The notes: generated by a model from the sequence alone, not told the origin. Positions 25,375 through 35,269 are shown, counted from the stretch's first letter. The stretch: 64,000 bases of DNA from JAVBTT01 sp031556035 (GCA_031556035.1 JAVBTT010000034.1:1-64000); one strand, 5' to 3'. A program made the numbers and translations.

Positions 25375-26754
25375 ATGAAAAAGGCGTGTTCCTTACTTAT
25401 CGTAACGCTGACGCTGCTTGCCCTTCTAGCGGGCTGCGCCAGCACGAGCCCCAGCGCGACTCCCCCCGCCAGCTCCGGCGTGAGCGCCGGAGGGACCTCC
25501 CCCACAGCCTCCCCCAGCCAGTCCGAAGCCCCCAAGGCCCCGGTCGAGCTTACCATTGTGTACGCGACCGGAGACCAGCTCGGCTCCGACCTTATGCACG
25601 CGCGGGTTGAGGGGTTCATGCAGGAAAACCAGCATGTGAAAATTGTGGAAAAGCTCAGCAACGAGGGCGCGTATCTGGACGCTCTGCAGACACTGGACGC
25701 GGTGGGCGAGCTGCCGGATGTCATTGAGATGCGCGATATGCCGGTGTTTGTCCGTGCAGGCAAGCTCGGGGAGCTCCCCTCGGATATCATTGACCTGTTC
25801 GGAACCGTGGTGGACATGGACGGCAAGTATTATACCGCCCCGCTCTTTGAAAGCTATCCGGTAGGCATTGTTTACAGCAAGAAGATTTTCAACGACCTGG
25901 GCATCAAGGTGGAGGACATCAGGGTCTACGACGATTTCCTCACGGTCTGCGAGAAAATCAAGAATTCCGGAGTTGCTCCCATTGTGGTCGGCGGAAGCGA
26001 TATCTGGCACATCGGCTTCTGGTGGAGCTACTTTTGGCGCAACAACGTCTCGGTCAACAACCCGGACTGGCTCTCTGACCGCTACTCCGACAAGGTCAGC
26101 TTTACAAACCCCGACGTAAAGGCTGCCATGGAGGGCCTCAACGAGCTGTTCCAAAAGGGCTACATTGAAAAGGGATGGGCCTCCACCACCGAGGCGCAGT
26201 GCCCCTCCATTCTGGTGAGCGGCCAGGCGGCGATGTACTATATCGGCTCCTTCGCGTTCAGCCAGATCATCGAGGCTGACCCCAGCTTTGAGTTCGGCTT
26301 CTTCGCCATCCCCGGCAAGGACGGCAAGTACAACATCACCGGCGGGCCCACCACCCAGGGCTGGGCCATCAACGCCGAGACCCAGAAGGACCCTGCCAAG
26401 GCCGAGGCGGTCTATGACTTTATTAAATATTTCTTCCGCACCGACGTGTACACCGACTTTGTGTCCCAGTACCAGCAGCTGCCCACCCTCAAGGAGTCGA
26501 TCACGTTCCCGGCGACGGAGCAGTTTGAGGAATCCATGCGCATATCGGCAAACGCGGACGACAAGCAGCTCAACTGGAACCAGGGCGTAGGAAACAACGA
26601 GATGCCCCCCAACTTCCGCAACTACTGCTACAAGCTGTGCAGCGAGTGGTTCCTGAACGTGTCCGGAATCGACGACGGCCTTGTGGCCATGGACGCCGAA
26701 TGGGTGAACTGCACGAAAGATTTCAATCCCGTTAAAGGTATTTTCCCGAAATAG
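25375..26754 (+). CDS. ABC transporter sugar-binding lipoprotein
   Basis: 459 aa from the ATG at 25375, preceded by AGGAGG; longer upstream frames lack a ribosome site. The signal peptide ends in a lipobox (LLALLAGC), so the protein should be a membrane-anchored lipoprotein. A Ser/Pro/Ala-rich linker follows, then a family-1 extracellular solute-binding fold (TIVYATGD, YYTAPLFESYPVGIVYSKK, GGPTTQGWAINAETQK). It heads an importer operon with two permeases, and the GH88 and GH43 genes downstream suggest the ligand is an oligosaccharide, probably with unsaturated uronic acid ends. Highest expression of the operon is expected here because a hairpin follows the gene. Confidence 0.9.
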   Translation: MKKACSLLIVTLTLLALLAGCASTSPSATPPASSGVSAGGTSPTASPSQSEAPKAPVELTIVYATGDQLGSDLMHARVEGFMQENQHVKIVEKLSNEGAYLDALQTLDAVGELPDVIEMRDMPVFVRAGKLGELPSDIIDLFGTVVDMDGKYYTAPLFESYPVGIVYSKKIFNDLGIKVEDIRVYDDFLTVCEKIKNSGVAPIVVGGSDIWHIGFWWSYFWRNNVSVNNPDWLSDRYSDKVSFTNPDVKAAMEGLNELFQKGYIEKGWASTTEAQCPSILVSGQAAMYYIGSFAFSQIIEADPSFEFGFFAIPGKDGKYNITGGPTTQGWAINAETQKDPAKAEAVYDFIKYFFRTDVYTDFVSQYQQLPTLKESITFPATEQFEESMRISANADDKQLNWNQGVGNNEMPPNFRNYCYKLCSEWFLNVSGIDDGLVAMDAEWVNCTKDFNPVKGIFPK

Positions 26755-26801
26755 AGCTAATTATCAACTCTGATAAACCGCACAATCACATGATAACGCC
26801 C

Positions 26802-26836
26802 GGTATGCCCTCCGGCCGATTCCCGGAGGGCGTACC
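26802..26836 (+). other. Intercistronic hairpin between binding protein and permease
   Basis: A 14-bp stem (26802-26815 with 26823-26836, one G-U pair, 7-nt loop) lies between the stop at 26754 and the permease start at 26859. No U-tract follows. Such hairpins in binding-protein operons commonly stabilise the upstream mRNA and reduce downstream expression. Confidence 0.65.
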
Positions 26837-26858
26837 CATAAAAAACGGAGTGATATAT

Positions 26859-27752
26859 ATGCTGAGAAAGTCATTATGGCAGCGCGTGGACAAGGTCGCG
26901 CTCTTCTTCATCCTTCCCGCCTTCGCGCTCTATGTCGGGTTTATCATAGTCCCCTCCCTCATGAGCCTTCAGCTCTCCTTCACCAACTGGGACGGGCTTT
27001 CACCCACCTACAGGTACATAGGCTTCGACAATTACATTGAGATATTTACCAGCAGGCGCTTTCGCTCGGCGCTGTGGAACACGCTGCTTTTAACCCTTAT
27101 AGTCTCGGTTTTTGAAAATGTCATAGCTCTGGCGCTTGCCTTCGTGCTGGACAACGTCCGATGGCTTAAAAGCCTGTTCCGCTCGGTTTTCTATATCCCC
27201 GTGCTCATTTCCGGCATCGTTTCGGGCTTTATATGGAGCACCATGTTCAACTGGAATTTCGGCATCATCAACTCGCTTCTGAGAAACCTGGGGCTTGGAG
27301 CCCTTGCGGTGGACTGGATAGGGGATCCAAGCATTGTCCTGTACTCGCTCGCCTTTACTATTGTCTGGAAGAACGCGGGTTATCACATGGTCATTTATCT
27401 GGCGGGGCTGCAGGGCATCCCGAAGGACTGCATAGAGTCCGCGAAAATAGACGGCGCCAGCGGCTGGCAGACCTTCAGGCACATCACCCTGCCGCTGCTT
27501 GCTGGCTCAATAACCATTAATTTTACACTCGCTCTGATCAACGGTCTGAAGATATTCGACCAGATCGCCGTTATGACGAACGGAGGGCCGGGCTTCGCGT
27601 CGGAGACGATCACCTATCTGGTTTACCGGGTCGGCTTCGGCGAGGCGCGGAAGGGCTTCGGAACGGCGCTGGCCGTCACGCTCTTCCTGCTGATATTCCT
27701 CATGAACGCCGTTCAGTCAAGGCTGCTGCGCAAGAGGGAGGTGCAGCTGTGA
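26859..27752 (+). CDS. ABC sugar transporter permease, MalF/UgpA type
   Basis: 297 aa from the ATG at 26859 (GGAG 8 nt upstream); an earlier ATG at 26790 would read through the hairpin and has no ribosome site. Six predicted membrane segments, starting with a hydrophobic stretch at about 12-32. The EAA loop that contacts the ATPase is visible as CIESAKIDGASGWQTFRHIT. It pairs with the next permease to form the channel of the importer. No ATPase gene is present, which is typical of importers energised by a shared MsmX-like ATPase encoded elsewhere. Confidence 0.92.
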   Translation: MLRKSLWQRVDKVALFFILPAFALYVGFIIVPSLMSLQLSFTNWDGLSPTYRYIGFDNYIEIFTSRRFRSALWNTLLLTLIVSVFENVIALALAFVLDNVRWLKSLFRSVFYIPVLISGIVSGFIWSTMFNWNFGIINSLLRNLGLGALAVDWIGDPSIVLYSLAFTIVWKNAGYHMVIYLAGLQGIPKDCIESAKIDGASGWQTFRHITLPLLAGSITINFTLALINGLKIFDQIAVMTNGGPGFASETITYLVYRVGFGEARKGFGTALAVTLFLLIFLMNAVQSRLLRKREVQL

Positions 27753-28594
27753 ATGAGAAAAAGCATGAGCAGGTCAAGTCCTCTCAGGTGGTCGGCTTCA
27801 TTTTAACGCTTGTTGTCGCCGTTTTGTTTGCGTTTCCGATTGTCATGACCTTTATGTCGGCCTTCAAAACAAACGGTGAGATTTTGAAAAACCCCGTCGC
27901 GTTCCCGAGTGGCTTTAACCTTGAGGGCTTTGTGTTTTTGTTTACCCGCTCGAATATACTGCGGGCCATGCTGAACACGGCGTTTTTGACAGTCGTGTCC
28001 GAGGTGCTGATCGTCCTGGTTGTGCCCATGTCCGCATACGCCATAGTGAGGAAGCCGTCCAAAATAACAGCCGCGATTTACACGTTTTTCATCGGAGGCA
28101 TGATGATACCGTTTCAGGCGTATATGATCGCGCTGTTCAAGCAGCTAAACGCCTTCAGCCTTTTTGGGACCTTCACCGGCGCGATTATAATATACATCTC
28201 CGGCGCCGTCGCGTTTGGAACGCTGTTGTATACCAGCTTTATCAGAACCACCGTACCGGTTGAGGTGGAGGAGGCCGCGAGAATTGACGGCGCCAACGCC
28301 GTGCAGGTGTTTTGGAGGATAGTATTCCCGCTGCTCTCACCATGCACAGCAAGCCTGATAGTGCTCAACGGGCTGGGGATCTGGAACGACTTTCTCATGC
28401 CGTCCCTCATGCTCTCCGCCAAGAATCCGGTAACTCTGAACGTCGAGATTTTCAAATTTGTCGGGATATATAACACAAGATGGAACATCGTGTTCGCGGG
28501 GGCGGTCATCTGCATCGTCCCGGCCGTAATTGTCTTTATAGCCCTGCAAAAATACTTTATCAAGGGCATCGCGGCCGGGGCGGTAAAGGGTTAA
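27749..28594 (+). CDS. ABC sugar transporter permease, MalG/UgpE type
   Basis: 281 aa, GTG start at 27749 overlapping the upstream TGA by 3 nt, with GGGAGG in front; translationally coupled. About six membrane helices. The EAA loop reads VEVEEAARIDGANAVQVFWR. It is the second half of the membrane channel together with the preceding protein. Its C-terminal KYFIKGIAAGAVKG is the usual ending of the MalG family. Confidence 0.92.
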   Translation: MNEKKHEQVKSSQVVGFILTLVVAVLFAFPIVMTFMSAFKTNGEILKNPVAFPSGFNLEGFVFLFTRSNILRAMLNTAFLTVVSEVLIVLVVPMSAYAIVRKPSKITAAIYTFFIGGMMIPFQAYMIALFKQLNAFSLFGTFTGAIIIYISGAVAFGTLLYTSFIRTTVPVEVEEAARIDGANAVQVFWRIVFPLLSPCTASLIVLNGLGIWNDFLMPSLMLSAKNPVTLNVEIFKFVGIYNTRWNIVFAGAVICIVPAVIVFIALQKYFIKGIAAGAVKG

Positions 28595-28639
28595 CTGCAT
28601 AATTCTCCAAGGTAAAATGTCCTGACTGGGGAGCGAGTG

Positions 28640-30424
28640 ATGAGACGGAGAAATTTGAATCAGTTTACAAAGCTCGCCGTTGCCTTTATATCGGTGGGCC
28701 TGCTGCCCGTCATCTTCATCAGCATGTACCTGAGCAACAGATTCCAGAGCGAAACCCACTCCATGATGCAAAACACCTACAGCCAGATCGCCGTCTATGG
28801 CGCTCAAAATATCGACAACATGATCGAGAGGTACAACAACATATCCAAGACGCTCTACAGCTACAACCCGGAGAGCGGCGCCATCACAGCCGCGTCCGAC
28901 GGCGCCGGTCTTGCGAGGATACTCAAAAGCGCCGGCGGGAGCGAGCTGGAGCTGCTCAGGAAAAAAAGCGACATTTTGTCCTTCGTTCAGCTGATATGCA
29001 AATCAGACAGCTACATACGCAGCGCCGCCCTGATTGAGCGGGACGGCGCCTCCCACGCCTATACGCGCAGCAGCCGTTATCTGTCCAACTATAATCTCAT
29101 GCTGGAGCGCTACCGCCACCAGGACGCCCTTTCGAAAAAAAACAAGCTGTTCATCATCCCGACTCATACGGATGACTATTACTCGGGCGGGAACAACCGG
29201 GTGTTTTCGGTGGGCAGGAATTATTTCGACCTCTCCAGGGCCGTGATTGCCACGGATATCTTAAGCACACTGTATATTGACGTGGATATTGGCGCGATAG
29301 ACGACCTGTTTTCCGGAACGGAGGTATATCAGGCCGCGGAGATCCTCATAACGGACGCCGACGGGAACCTGATCTACGCAAATCCCAGACATTACGCCGA
29401 CAACGGGGAGTCCTCCGCCAAGCCGGAGGACTTCATCGAAATCAACGAGACCTGCAGAAAGGCCAGCTGGAAATTGAGCGTGCTTGTGGATTACAAGTCC
29501 GCGACCAGAAGCATAACAAATTTAGTCAAGCTGATTTACATCCTCGCAGGCGCGATGGTGGCTGTGCTGCTGCTGCTCTCGCTCGTCTATTCCGGCGTGT
29601 TCGCCCGGCCAGCGCGCAATATACTTCGGGGAATCCAGCAGGTTGAATCTGGCAACTTCGGGACGCAGCTGAGCTTGAAAAGCCGCGATGAAATGGGCCG
29701 GCTCGCCGAGGGCTTCAACTACATGACAAAGCAGCTTGAGGAGTACAATAAGGCCTCGCTTCTGTCAGCCATAAAGTGGAAGGAGGCGGAACTCATCGCC
29801 CTCAGAGCGCAGATAAATCCGCACTTCCTCTACAACAGCCTGGAGATCATACGCATGAACGCCGTGTCCAACGACGACGAGAGCACGGCGGAGCTCGCCT
29901 CCCTGCTGGCGGAGCAGATGCGCTACACGCTGGAGCGGGTTGGCGAAACAGTCGAGCTGAACCGTGAGCTTGAGATAACAAGGGGATATTTCAGGTTTAT
30001 AGATATGCGGTACGACCACAGCATCACCTTTGAAATACTTATGGATGAGAGTCTCGCGGATGTCAGGGTCCCGGGCCTCATGCTGCAGCCCGTTGTCGAG
30101 AACGCCGTCGCGCACGGGCTCAAGCCAAAGGGGCGCGGCCATGTGGAGATCAAAATAGAACGTGAGAGGAACGACCTTGTAATCAGGGTGACGGACGACG
30201 GCGTTGGGATGAGCGGGGAAACGGTAAGGGGAATTGTGGAGCGGCTGAACTCCGGCAAGGGGGGGCGGATGGAGTCTGACTCCCTGGGGCTTAAAAACGT
30301 GCACGACCGCCTGAGGCTTAAATTTGGGGAGCCGTACGGCATTTCCATTAGCAGCCGGTTCCAGGTCGGCACGTCCATCACCATTATGATGCCGCTTCTT
30401 GAGGGGGGACGCGAGGATGCATAG
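28640..30424 (+). CDS. YesM-like membrane sensor histidine kinase
   Basis: 594 aa from the ATG at 28640 (GGGGAG 6 nt upstream; a GTG at 28637 is too close). Membrane helix at about 12-32, extracellular sensor (Cache-type) to about 290, second helix about 292-316, HAMP linker, then a PF06580 kinase domain with the phospho-acceptor region LRAQINPHFLYNSLEI and a HATPase_c domain (NAVAHG, DDGVGMSG). These kinases sense extracellular sugars, often with an ABC binding protein, and signal to an AraC-type regulator. The regulator gene overlaps its 3' end by 8 nt. Confidence 0.92.
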   Translation: MRRRNLNQFTKLAVAFISVGLLPVIFISMYLSNRFQSETHSMMQNTYSQIAVYGAQNIDNMIERYNNISKTLYSYNPESGAITAASDGAGLARILKSAGGSELELLRKKSDILSFVQLICKSDSYIRSAALIERDGASHAYTRSSRYLSNYNLMLERYRHQDALSKKNKLFIIPTHTDDYYSGGNNRVFSVGRNYFDLSRAVIATDILSTLYIDVDIGAIDDLFSGTEVYQAAEILITDADGNLIYANPRHYADNGESSAKPEDFIEINETCRKASWKLSVLVDYKSATRSITNLVKLIYILAGAMVAVLLLLSLVYSGVFARPARNILRGIQQVESGNFGTQLSLKSRDEMGRLAEGFNYMTKQLEEYNKASLLSAIKWKEAELIALRAQINPHFLYNSLEIIRMNAVSNDDESTAELASLLAEQMRYTLERVGETVELNRELEITRGYFRFIDMRYDHSITFEILMDESLADVRVPGLMLQPVVENAVAHGLKPKGRGHVEIKIERERNDLVIRVTDDGVGMSGETVRGIVERLNSGKGGRMESDSLGLKNVHDRLRLKFGEPYGISISSRFQVGTSITIMMPLLEGGREDA

Positions 30425-31601
30425 CCTGTTCCTGGCGGACGACGAGGTCATCATAGTTCGCGGGCTGAGAAAGCTTCTGGACTGGGCCTCGCTGGGCATA
30501 GAAATCATCGGGGAGGCGACAAACGGCGAGGAGGCGGAGAGGCGGATCGCCTCCCTGCAGCCGGATATCGCCATTATTGATATTCACATGCCGCTGCGCA
30601 CAGGTCTCCAGATACTGCGCGCCATACATGAGCGGGATATGAAAACCAGAGTAATATTTCTGACGGGGCACAGGGAGTTCGACTACGTACAGGAGGCTAT
30701 GCGTTACGGGGCCAAGGCCTTCCTGACAAAGCCGGTAAAAAAGGACGAGCTGATCTCCGTATTGCGGGAGACGCTGGGGTCCATCGAAAGGAGCGTCTCC
30801 ACGCGGGAGGCGATGGCGAAACTCTCCGAGCTTGAGCGCAGCCCCTATATGAAGCTCAATGAGTTTCAAAATGAGCAGCAGCAGTTTACGGCGCTTGCCT
30901 GCTACATCCGCGACGTTGAGCTCATGGAGCGCGAGGTGGAGCGGCGAACAGTATCTTCTGTATTCAGGGCCTTTGAAGAAGAAGTATCAAGAAAAAAACT
31001 GGGCATTGTGTTTACCAAAAAAAACGTGATCTACATCATCCTTGGACATATGGAGCAGGGGGATTACGCGTACGACACAGCCCACAGACTGACCGAGTAT
31101 ATAAAAACAGCCACCGGAAAGGAGCTCCTGTTGGGCGTCGGCGTCACCGTGTCGGCGATGGGGGGGATCCGGACCTCTATAGACAGCGCCCAGAATGCGC
31201 TCGGTTACCGCTTTATGCGCCCGGACGAGCGTATATTTCGCTTTGAGTTTGAGCGGGACGGAGACATGGAGTTGTCGGGCACTGAGCAAATGGAGCGGGT
31301 CATGCTGTACCTGACGACGCACTACGCGGAAAACATCTCGCTGGAATCCATGGCGAAGGTCGTGCACATGAGTCCAAGCTATTTCAGCACAGTGTTCAAA
31401 AAAAACATCGGTATGAATTTCAAGGACTGCCTCACAAAGATACGCATGGAAAAGGCCCTGTACCTTTTAAGGGGTCAGGACCTGAAAACCTATGAGCTGG
31501 CGGAGCGGGTGGGGTTCGGGGATTCCCGCTATTTCAGCGGGCTGTTTAAGAAGACCTACGGGAAAACCCCCATGGAGTTCAAGCGGGAGAAAAAATTATA
31601 G
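30417..31601 (+). CDS. YesN-like response regulator with AraC-type DNA-binding domain
   Basis: 394 aa from the ATG at 30417, with GAGGGGGG 8 nt upstream. Receiver domain (1-120) with the DDE pocket, the phospho-acceptor Asp in AIIDIHMP and the conserved Lys in LTKPVKK. A middle region of about 130-280 without a clear domain follows. The C-terminal AraC family double helix-turn-helix (about 295-394) ends GKTPMEFKREKKL. It is likely to activate the transport/hydrolase operon and possibly the lyase operons; the TCAAAAnAAAAC motif is a candidate binding site. Confidence 0.92.
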   Translation: MHSLFLADDEVIIVRGLRKLLDWASLGIEIIGEATNGEEAERRIASLQPDIAIIDIHMPLRTGLQILRAIHERDMKTRVIFLTGHREFDYVQEAMRYGAKAFLTKPVKKDELISVLRETLGSIERSVSTREAMAKLSELERSPYMKLNEFQNEQQQFTALACYIRDVELMEREVERRTVSSVFRAFEEEVSRKKLGIVFTKKNVIYIILGHMEQGDYAYDTAHRLTEYIKTATGKELLLGVGVTVSAMGGIRTSIDSAQNALGYRFMRPDERIFRFEFERDGDMELSGTEQMERVMLYLTTHYAENISLESMAKVVHMSPSYFSTVFKKNIGMNFKDCLTKIRMEKALYLLRGQDLKTYELAERVGFGDSRYFSGLFKKTYGKTPMEFKREKKL

Positions 31602-31616
31602 AGTGGAGTGATTGCT

Positions 31617-32756
31617 TTGCCGCTTCAGTTGTCAGAGGAGGATCGCCTCTGGGCGGAGGCTGTTTTTGAAAAGCTGCAGGTAAAAATCTCGGCCGAGTGC
31701 TCGCGCGTGGGCGGCAATATCCCATATATCCCGAAGGACGGCCGGTATAGGGATCTGGATTCCCCGGACGGGATATACTGGTGGACCAACGGCTTTTGGC
31801 CGGGCATTCTCTGGCAGATGTACCACGCCTCCGGCGATGAGAGCTTCCGCAGAGCCGCGTCGGAGGTTGAGTCGCGACTTGACGAGGCGCTCTATGGCTA
31901 CGAGGGGCTGCACCACGACGTAGGGTTCATGTGGCTGCACTCCGCCGTGGCCAACTACCGGATTACAGGCGACAGGGAAGCGCGCAGGCGCGGGCTTCAC
32001 GCCGCGAACCTGCTCGCGGGGCGCTACAATCCGGCGGGGAGATTTATCAGGGCCTGGAACGGCGACTGCACGGGCTGGATCATTGTGGATTGCATGATGA
32101 ACATCCCGCTGCTCTACTGGGCCTCCGCCGAGCTTGGCGACCCGAGGTTTTCCCATATCGCCCAAAATCACGCGGATGCCTGCCGGCGCGTCACGGTCAG
32201 GGGAGACGGCAGCTGTAATCATATCAGCATATTGGACCCGGACACGGGAGAGTGCCTGGACAATCCCGGAGGGCAGGGCTTTGCGGCAGGCTCGTCCTGG
32301 AGCCGGGGGCAGAGCTGGGCCGTTTACGGCTTTGCGCTCAGCTATCGCCACACGGGCCGGAAAGAATACCTGGATACAGCCAAGCAGACCGCGCATTATT
32401 TTATCGCGAATCTCGCCCTGAACGGCTGGCTTCCGCTTGTGGACTTCCGTGCTCCAGGCCTGCCCGTCAAGCACGATAGCACCGCCGCTATGTGCGCCGC
32501 CTGCGGGATGCTTGAAATCGCGGAGCATGCCGGTGAATACGAAAAGGCGCTGTATGCGCAGTCCGCAGTTAAAATCCTGCGAGCCTGCGAGCCCGCCTTC
32601 TGCGACTGGAACCCTGAGGAGGACGGGATTGTAGGGCACGGCTGCGGATCGTACCACGGCACCGGTGCGGACGCGGACGCCCCAATCATATACGGCGATT
32701 ATTTTCTGACCGAGGCGATTCTGCGCCTGCTTGGAAAGCACTTCCCGATCTGGTAA
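31617..32756 (+). CDS. GH88 unsaturated glucuronyl hydrolase
   Basis: 379 aa from a TTG at 31617; a GTG at 31608 would lie inside the GGAG ribosome site. It matches the family 88 alpha/alpha-barrel across its length (WTNGFWPGILW, HHDVGFMW, WIIVDCMMNIPLLYW, SWSRGQSWAVYGFALSY). The two catalytic aspartates of the family correspond to Asp101 and Asp158. The enzyme hydrates the 4,5-double bond of unsaturated uronic acids left at the non-reducing end by polysaccharide lyases, releasing a 5-keto sugar. It has no signal peptide, so it acts on imported oligosaccharides. This is the best single indicator that the secreted enzymes here are lyases and the substrate contains uronic acid. Confidence 0.93.
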   Translation: MPLQLSEEDRLWAEAVFEKLQVKISAECSRVGGNIPYIPKDGRYRDLDSPDGIYWWTNGFWPGILWQMYHASGDESFRRAASEVESRLDEALYGYEGLHHDVGFMWLHSAVANYRITGDREARRRGLHAANLLAGRYNPAGRFIRAWNGDCTGWIIVDCMMNIPLLYWASAELGDPRFSHIAQNHADACRRVTVRGDGSCNHISILDPDTGECLDNPGGQGFAAGSSWSRGQSWAVYGFALSYRHTGRKEYLDTAKQTAHYFIANLALNGWLPLVDFRAPGLPVKHDSTAAMCAACGMLEIAEHAGEYEKALYAQSAVKILRACEPAFCDWNPEEDGIVGHGCGSYHGTGADADAPIIYGDYFLTEAILRLLGKHFPIW

Positions 32757-32768
32757 AGGAGAGGGCAC

Positions 32769-34358
32769 ATGATACAAAACCCTGTTTTGCGCGGGTTTCA
32801 TCCCGACCCCTCCGCCTTGCGCGTGGGAGAGGACTGCTATATCGCCGTCTCCACCTTCGAATGGTGGCCCGGTGTGGACATCTATCATTCAAGGAACCTT
32901 GTCAACTGGGAGCTTGCGGACAGCCCGCTGACGCGCGTCTCCCAGATAAATCTTGCCGGCAACTACAACTCGGGAAGCATTTGGGCTCCGCACCTGAGTT
33001 ATAGCGAGGGCAGATTCTGGCTGTGCTACACGGACGTCAAATCCGCGACTCGCTTCAAGGACACCCTCAATTATATCGTTACCGCCGAGCGCATCGGCGG
33101 CCCGTGGAGCGAACCCGTTTTTGTCACCGCAAGCGGCTTCGACCCGGCGCTGTTTCACGATCTGGACGGCCGGCACTATTTTCTCAACATGCTGTTTGAC
33201 TGGAGGCCCAGCCGTGAAAAGTTCGCGGGCACGGTCATCCAGGAGTTTGACACGGATGCCATGAAACTCACCGGCGGACGCCGGCATTTTTATAAGGGCA
33301 CCAGCCTCGGGGTAAGCGAAGGGCCACAGATACTGCAAAAGGACGGCTACTACTATCTGCTCAGCGCGGCGGGCGGCACCGGCTACGCTCACGCGGCGGT
33401 TGTTTCACGCAGCGAAAATCTGATGGGCCCTTATGAGGAGTCTCCATTTTCCCCGCTGCTCACAACAAGGGACGCGCCTGAAAATCCGCTTCAAAAAAGC
33501 GGTCACGCCTGCTTTTTGCCTTTTGGGGATGAGTGGTACATCGCGCATCTGTGCGCCAGGCCGCTCACGCAAAGGGGAAGCTGCGTGCTCGGGCGGGAGA
33601 CCGCGCTGCAAAAAATTGTTTGGGATAACGGCTGGCCCAAACTCGCAAACAGCACAAAATATCCCGACCTGCTGATACCTAAGCCTCTGGCCTCAAAGAA
33701 TATTTTCCAGGCGCTTGACAACAGTGAACGGATTGATTTTGACGGGGAAAGCCTACCGGGCAGCTTCAAAGCCCTGCGTGTGCCCCTTGAGGGTCGTATG
33801 AACCTCAGTGAGCGCAAGGGCTGGCTGAGGCTGTACGGCAATGAGTCGCTCTCCAGTCTGCACAACCAGAGCCTTGTGGCCCGCCGCTGGCAGAGCGTTC
33901 ATTTCAGGGCCGAGACAAGGCTCGACTTTGCCCCAAAAAGCTTTCAGCAGACGGCGGGGCTTATCCTGTTCTACGATACCGAAAACTGGATGTATCTCTT
34001 TGTCGGTTATGACGAGGAAAAGCAGTCACGTATCCTGCAAATCGAAACTGCCGACCTCAACACATTCGAAATGGCGTGTGATAGCGTTGACTTGCCGTAT
34101 GACGCGCCGGTCACGCTGGTTGTTGAGGTGAGAGAGAACAGGGCTCAGTTTTTCTATTCGAACGGCGGCGGCTTGCTGCCGATCGGCCCCGTCCTGCCCG
34201 CCGATCACTTGAGCGACGACTACATAGAGAGCTGCGGGCGGCTGGCGTTTTCGGGCGCGATGGTGGGGCTCTGCTGTCAGGACATGGACGATCACAGCGC
34301 GTACGCTGATTTTGATTATTTTGACTACAGGGAACTGTCGGATATGTCTACTCTTTAA
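32769..34358 (+). CDS. GH43 beta-xylosidase/alpha-arabinofuranosidase-like glycosidase
   Basis: 529 aa, ATG at 32769 with GGAGAGGG upstream. N-terminal five-bladed propeller of GH43: general base Asp13 in FHPDPS, pKa-modulating Asp in SGFDPALFHD, catalytic acid Glu in GVSEGPQ. A C-terminal beta-sandwich (from about 315, AGLILFYDTENW) is the GH43 C2/DUF1349-type extension seen in xylan beta-xylosidases. No signal peptide, so it acts inside the cell on imported oligosaccharides. Xylose or arabinose branches are the likely targets, but the subfamily cannot be fixed from sequence alone. Confidence 0.9.
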   Translation: MIQNPVLRGFHPDPSALRVGEDCYIAVSTFEWWPGVDIYHSRNLVNWELADSPLTRVSQINLAGNYNSGSIWAPHLSYSEGRFWLCYTDVKSATRFKDTLNYIVTAERIGGPWSEPVFVTASGFDPALFHDLDGRHYFLNMLFDWRPSREKFAGTVIQEFDTDAMKLTGGRRHFYKGTSLGVSEGPQILQKDGYYYLLSAAGGTGYAHAAVVSRSENLMGPYEESPFSPLLTTRDAPENPLQKSGHACFLPFGDEWYIAHLCARPLTQRGSCVLGRETALQKIVWDNGWPKLANSTKYPDLLIPKPLASKNIFQALDNSERIDFDGESLPGSFKALRVPLEGRMNLSERKGWLRLYGNESLSSLHNQSLVARRWQSVHFRAETRLDFAPKSFQQTAGLILFYDTENWMYLFVGYDEEKQSRILQIETADLNTFEMACDSVDLPYDAPVTLVVEVRENRAQFFYSNGGGLLPIGPVLPADHLSDDYIESCGRLAFSGAMVGLCCQDMDDHSAYADFDYFDYRELSDMSTL

Positions 34359-34396
34359 ACAGATATTAGTATAAGACATGAGAGGGTTGATCAGGC

Positions 34397-35269
34397 ATGT
34401 TTTTGCTCAACTCTGAGCGGCTGCGCGTGGAAATCGCCCATCCCGGCGAAGCGCCGAATACAACCACCCGTTTTGACCGTGCCGGCTTCATAACGGAGGT
34501 GGTGCTTGACGGAGCTCATCGTTTTTGCGCGTCCGAGCCCAATAATCTGTCGCACCCCTCCTCAGGGGGGCGCGGAATTTGTTGTGAATACATCTTTGAC
34601 CCCAGCGAGGAAGCCGCTGTCGGCGACTTTTTCCCCAAGCTCGGAGTCGGCCTTTTGGAAAAGCCGTCCGAAGCGCCGTACAGCATTTCCACGAGGTACG
34701 AGGCGCGGCCGTATCCGATTCATATGCAAATCACGGAGAACCGGGCGGTGTTCACGACGGAACCGATGAGCTGCCTTGGGTATGCCGTTTCGCAGATAAA
34801 GACGGTTGCGGTGGAGGGCAATGAATTGTCGATCTCTGTATGTCTTACCAATACCGGGGAGCGCTCGCTTGAGTGCCGCGAATACTGCCACAACTTCCTT
34901 ACAATAAACGGGATGGCGCTCGGCCCCGATTACAGGGTGGACTTTGACTGCGCCGGGGATTTGGGCGAGGGTGTCTTGGACGGCGCGCTGTCCCTCTCGG
35001 GGAAAAGCGTCGTCGTGACCCGCTATGACCCTGTCGCCGCCCTCGGAAGAATCCCTGCCGACAAGCTTATTCCGGGCGGGCCGTTCAAATGGACAATGAG
35101 CAACACCGCCGCGCGCGCTAATATATCTGTCCGCGACGAAATAGACCTGTGTGATCTGGTGGTCTGGGCCGCGGATCATATGCTCTCCGTGGAGAGTTTT
35201 CACAGGCTGTCGCTGAGGCCCGGAGAAAGCGGTGCCTGGAGACGCACGTGGCGTTTTGATTCCCTCTGA
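34397..35269 (+). CDS. Galactose-mutarotase-like protein of unknown function
   Basis: 290 aa, beta-rich, no signal peptide. The overall pattern (FDRAGFITEVVLDG near the start, CREYCHNFLTING around 165, RPGESGAWRRTW at the end) fits an aldose-1-epimerase-like beta-sandwich, with the His in CHNF in the place of a conserved mutarotase His. It is the last gene of the transport/hydrolase operon, 38 nt after GH43, so a role in converting or binding a released sugar is likely. The exact reaction is unknown. The 288 nt that follow to the IS110 remnant show no convincing gene. Confidence 0.6.
   Translation: MFLLNSERLRVEIAHPGEAPNTTTRFDRAGFITEVVLDGAHRFCASEPNNLSHPSSGGRGICCEYIFDPSEEAAVGDFFPKLGVGLLEKPSEAPYSISTRYEARPYPIHMQITENRAVFTTEPMSCLGYAVSQIKTVAVEGNELSISVCLTNTGERSLECREYCHNFLTINGMALGPDYRVDFDCAGDLGEGVLDGALSLSGKSVVVTRYDPVAALGRIPADKLIPGGPFKWTMSNTAARANISVRDEIDLCDLVVWAADHMLSVESFHRLSLRPGESGAWRRTWRFDSL

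Noticed and set aside
31632..32888. A 418-codon minus-strand frame opposite GH88.
   Set aside because: GH88 motifs and catalytic aspartates on the plus strand are clear; the antisense frame has no support.
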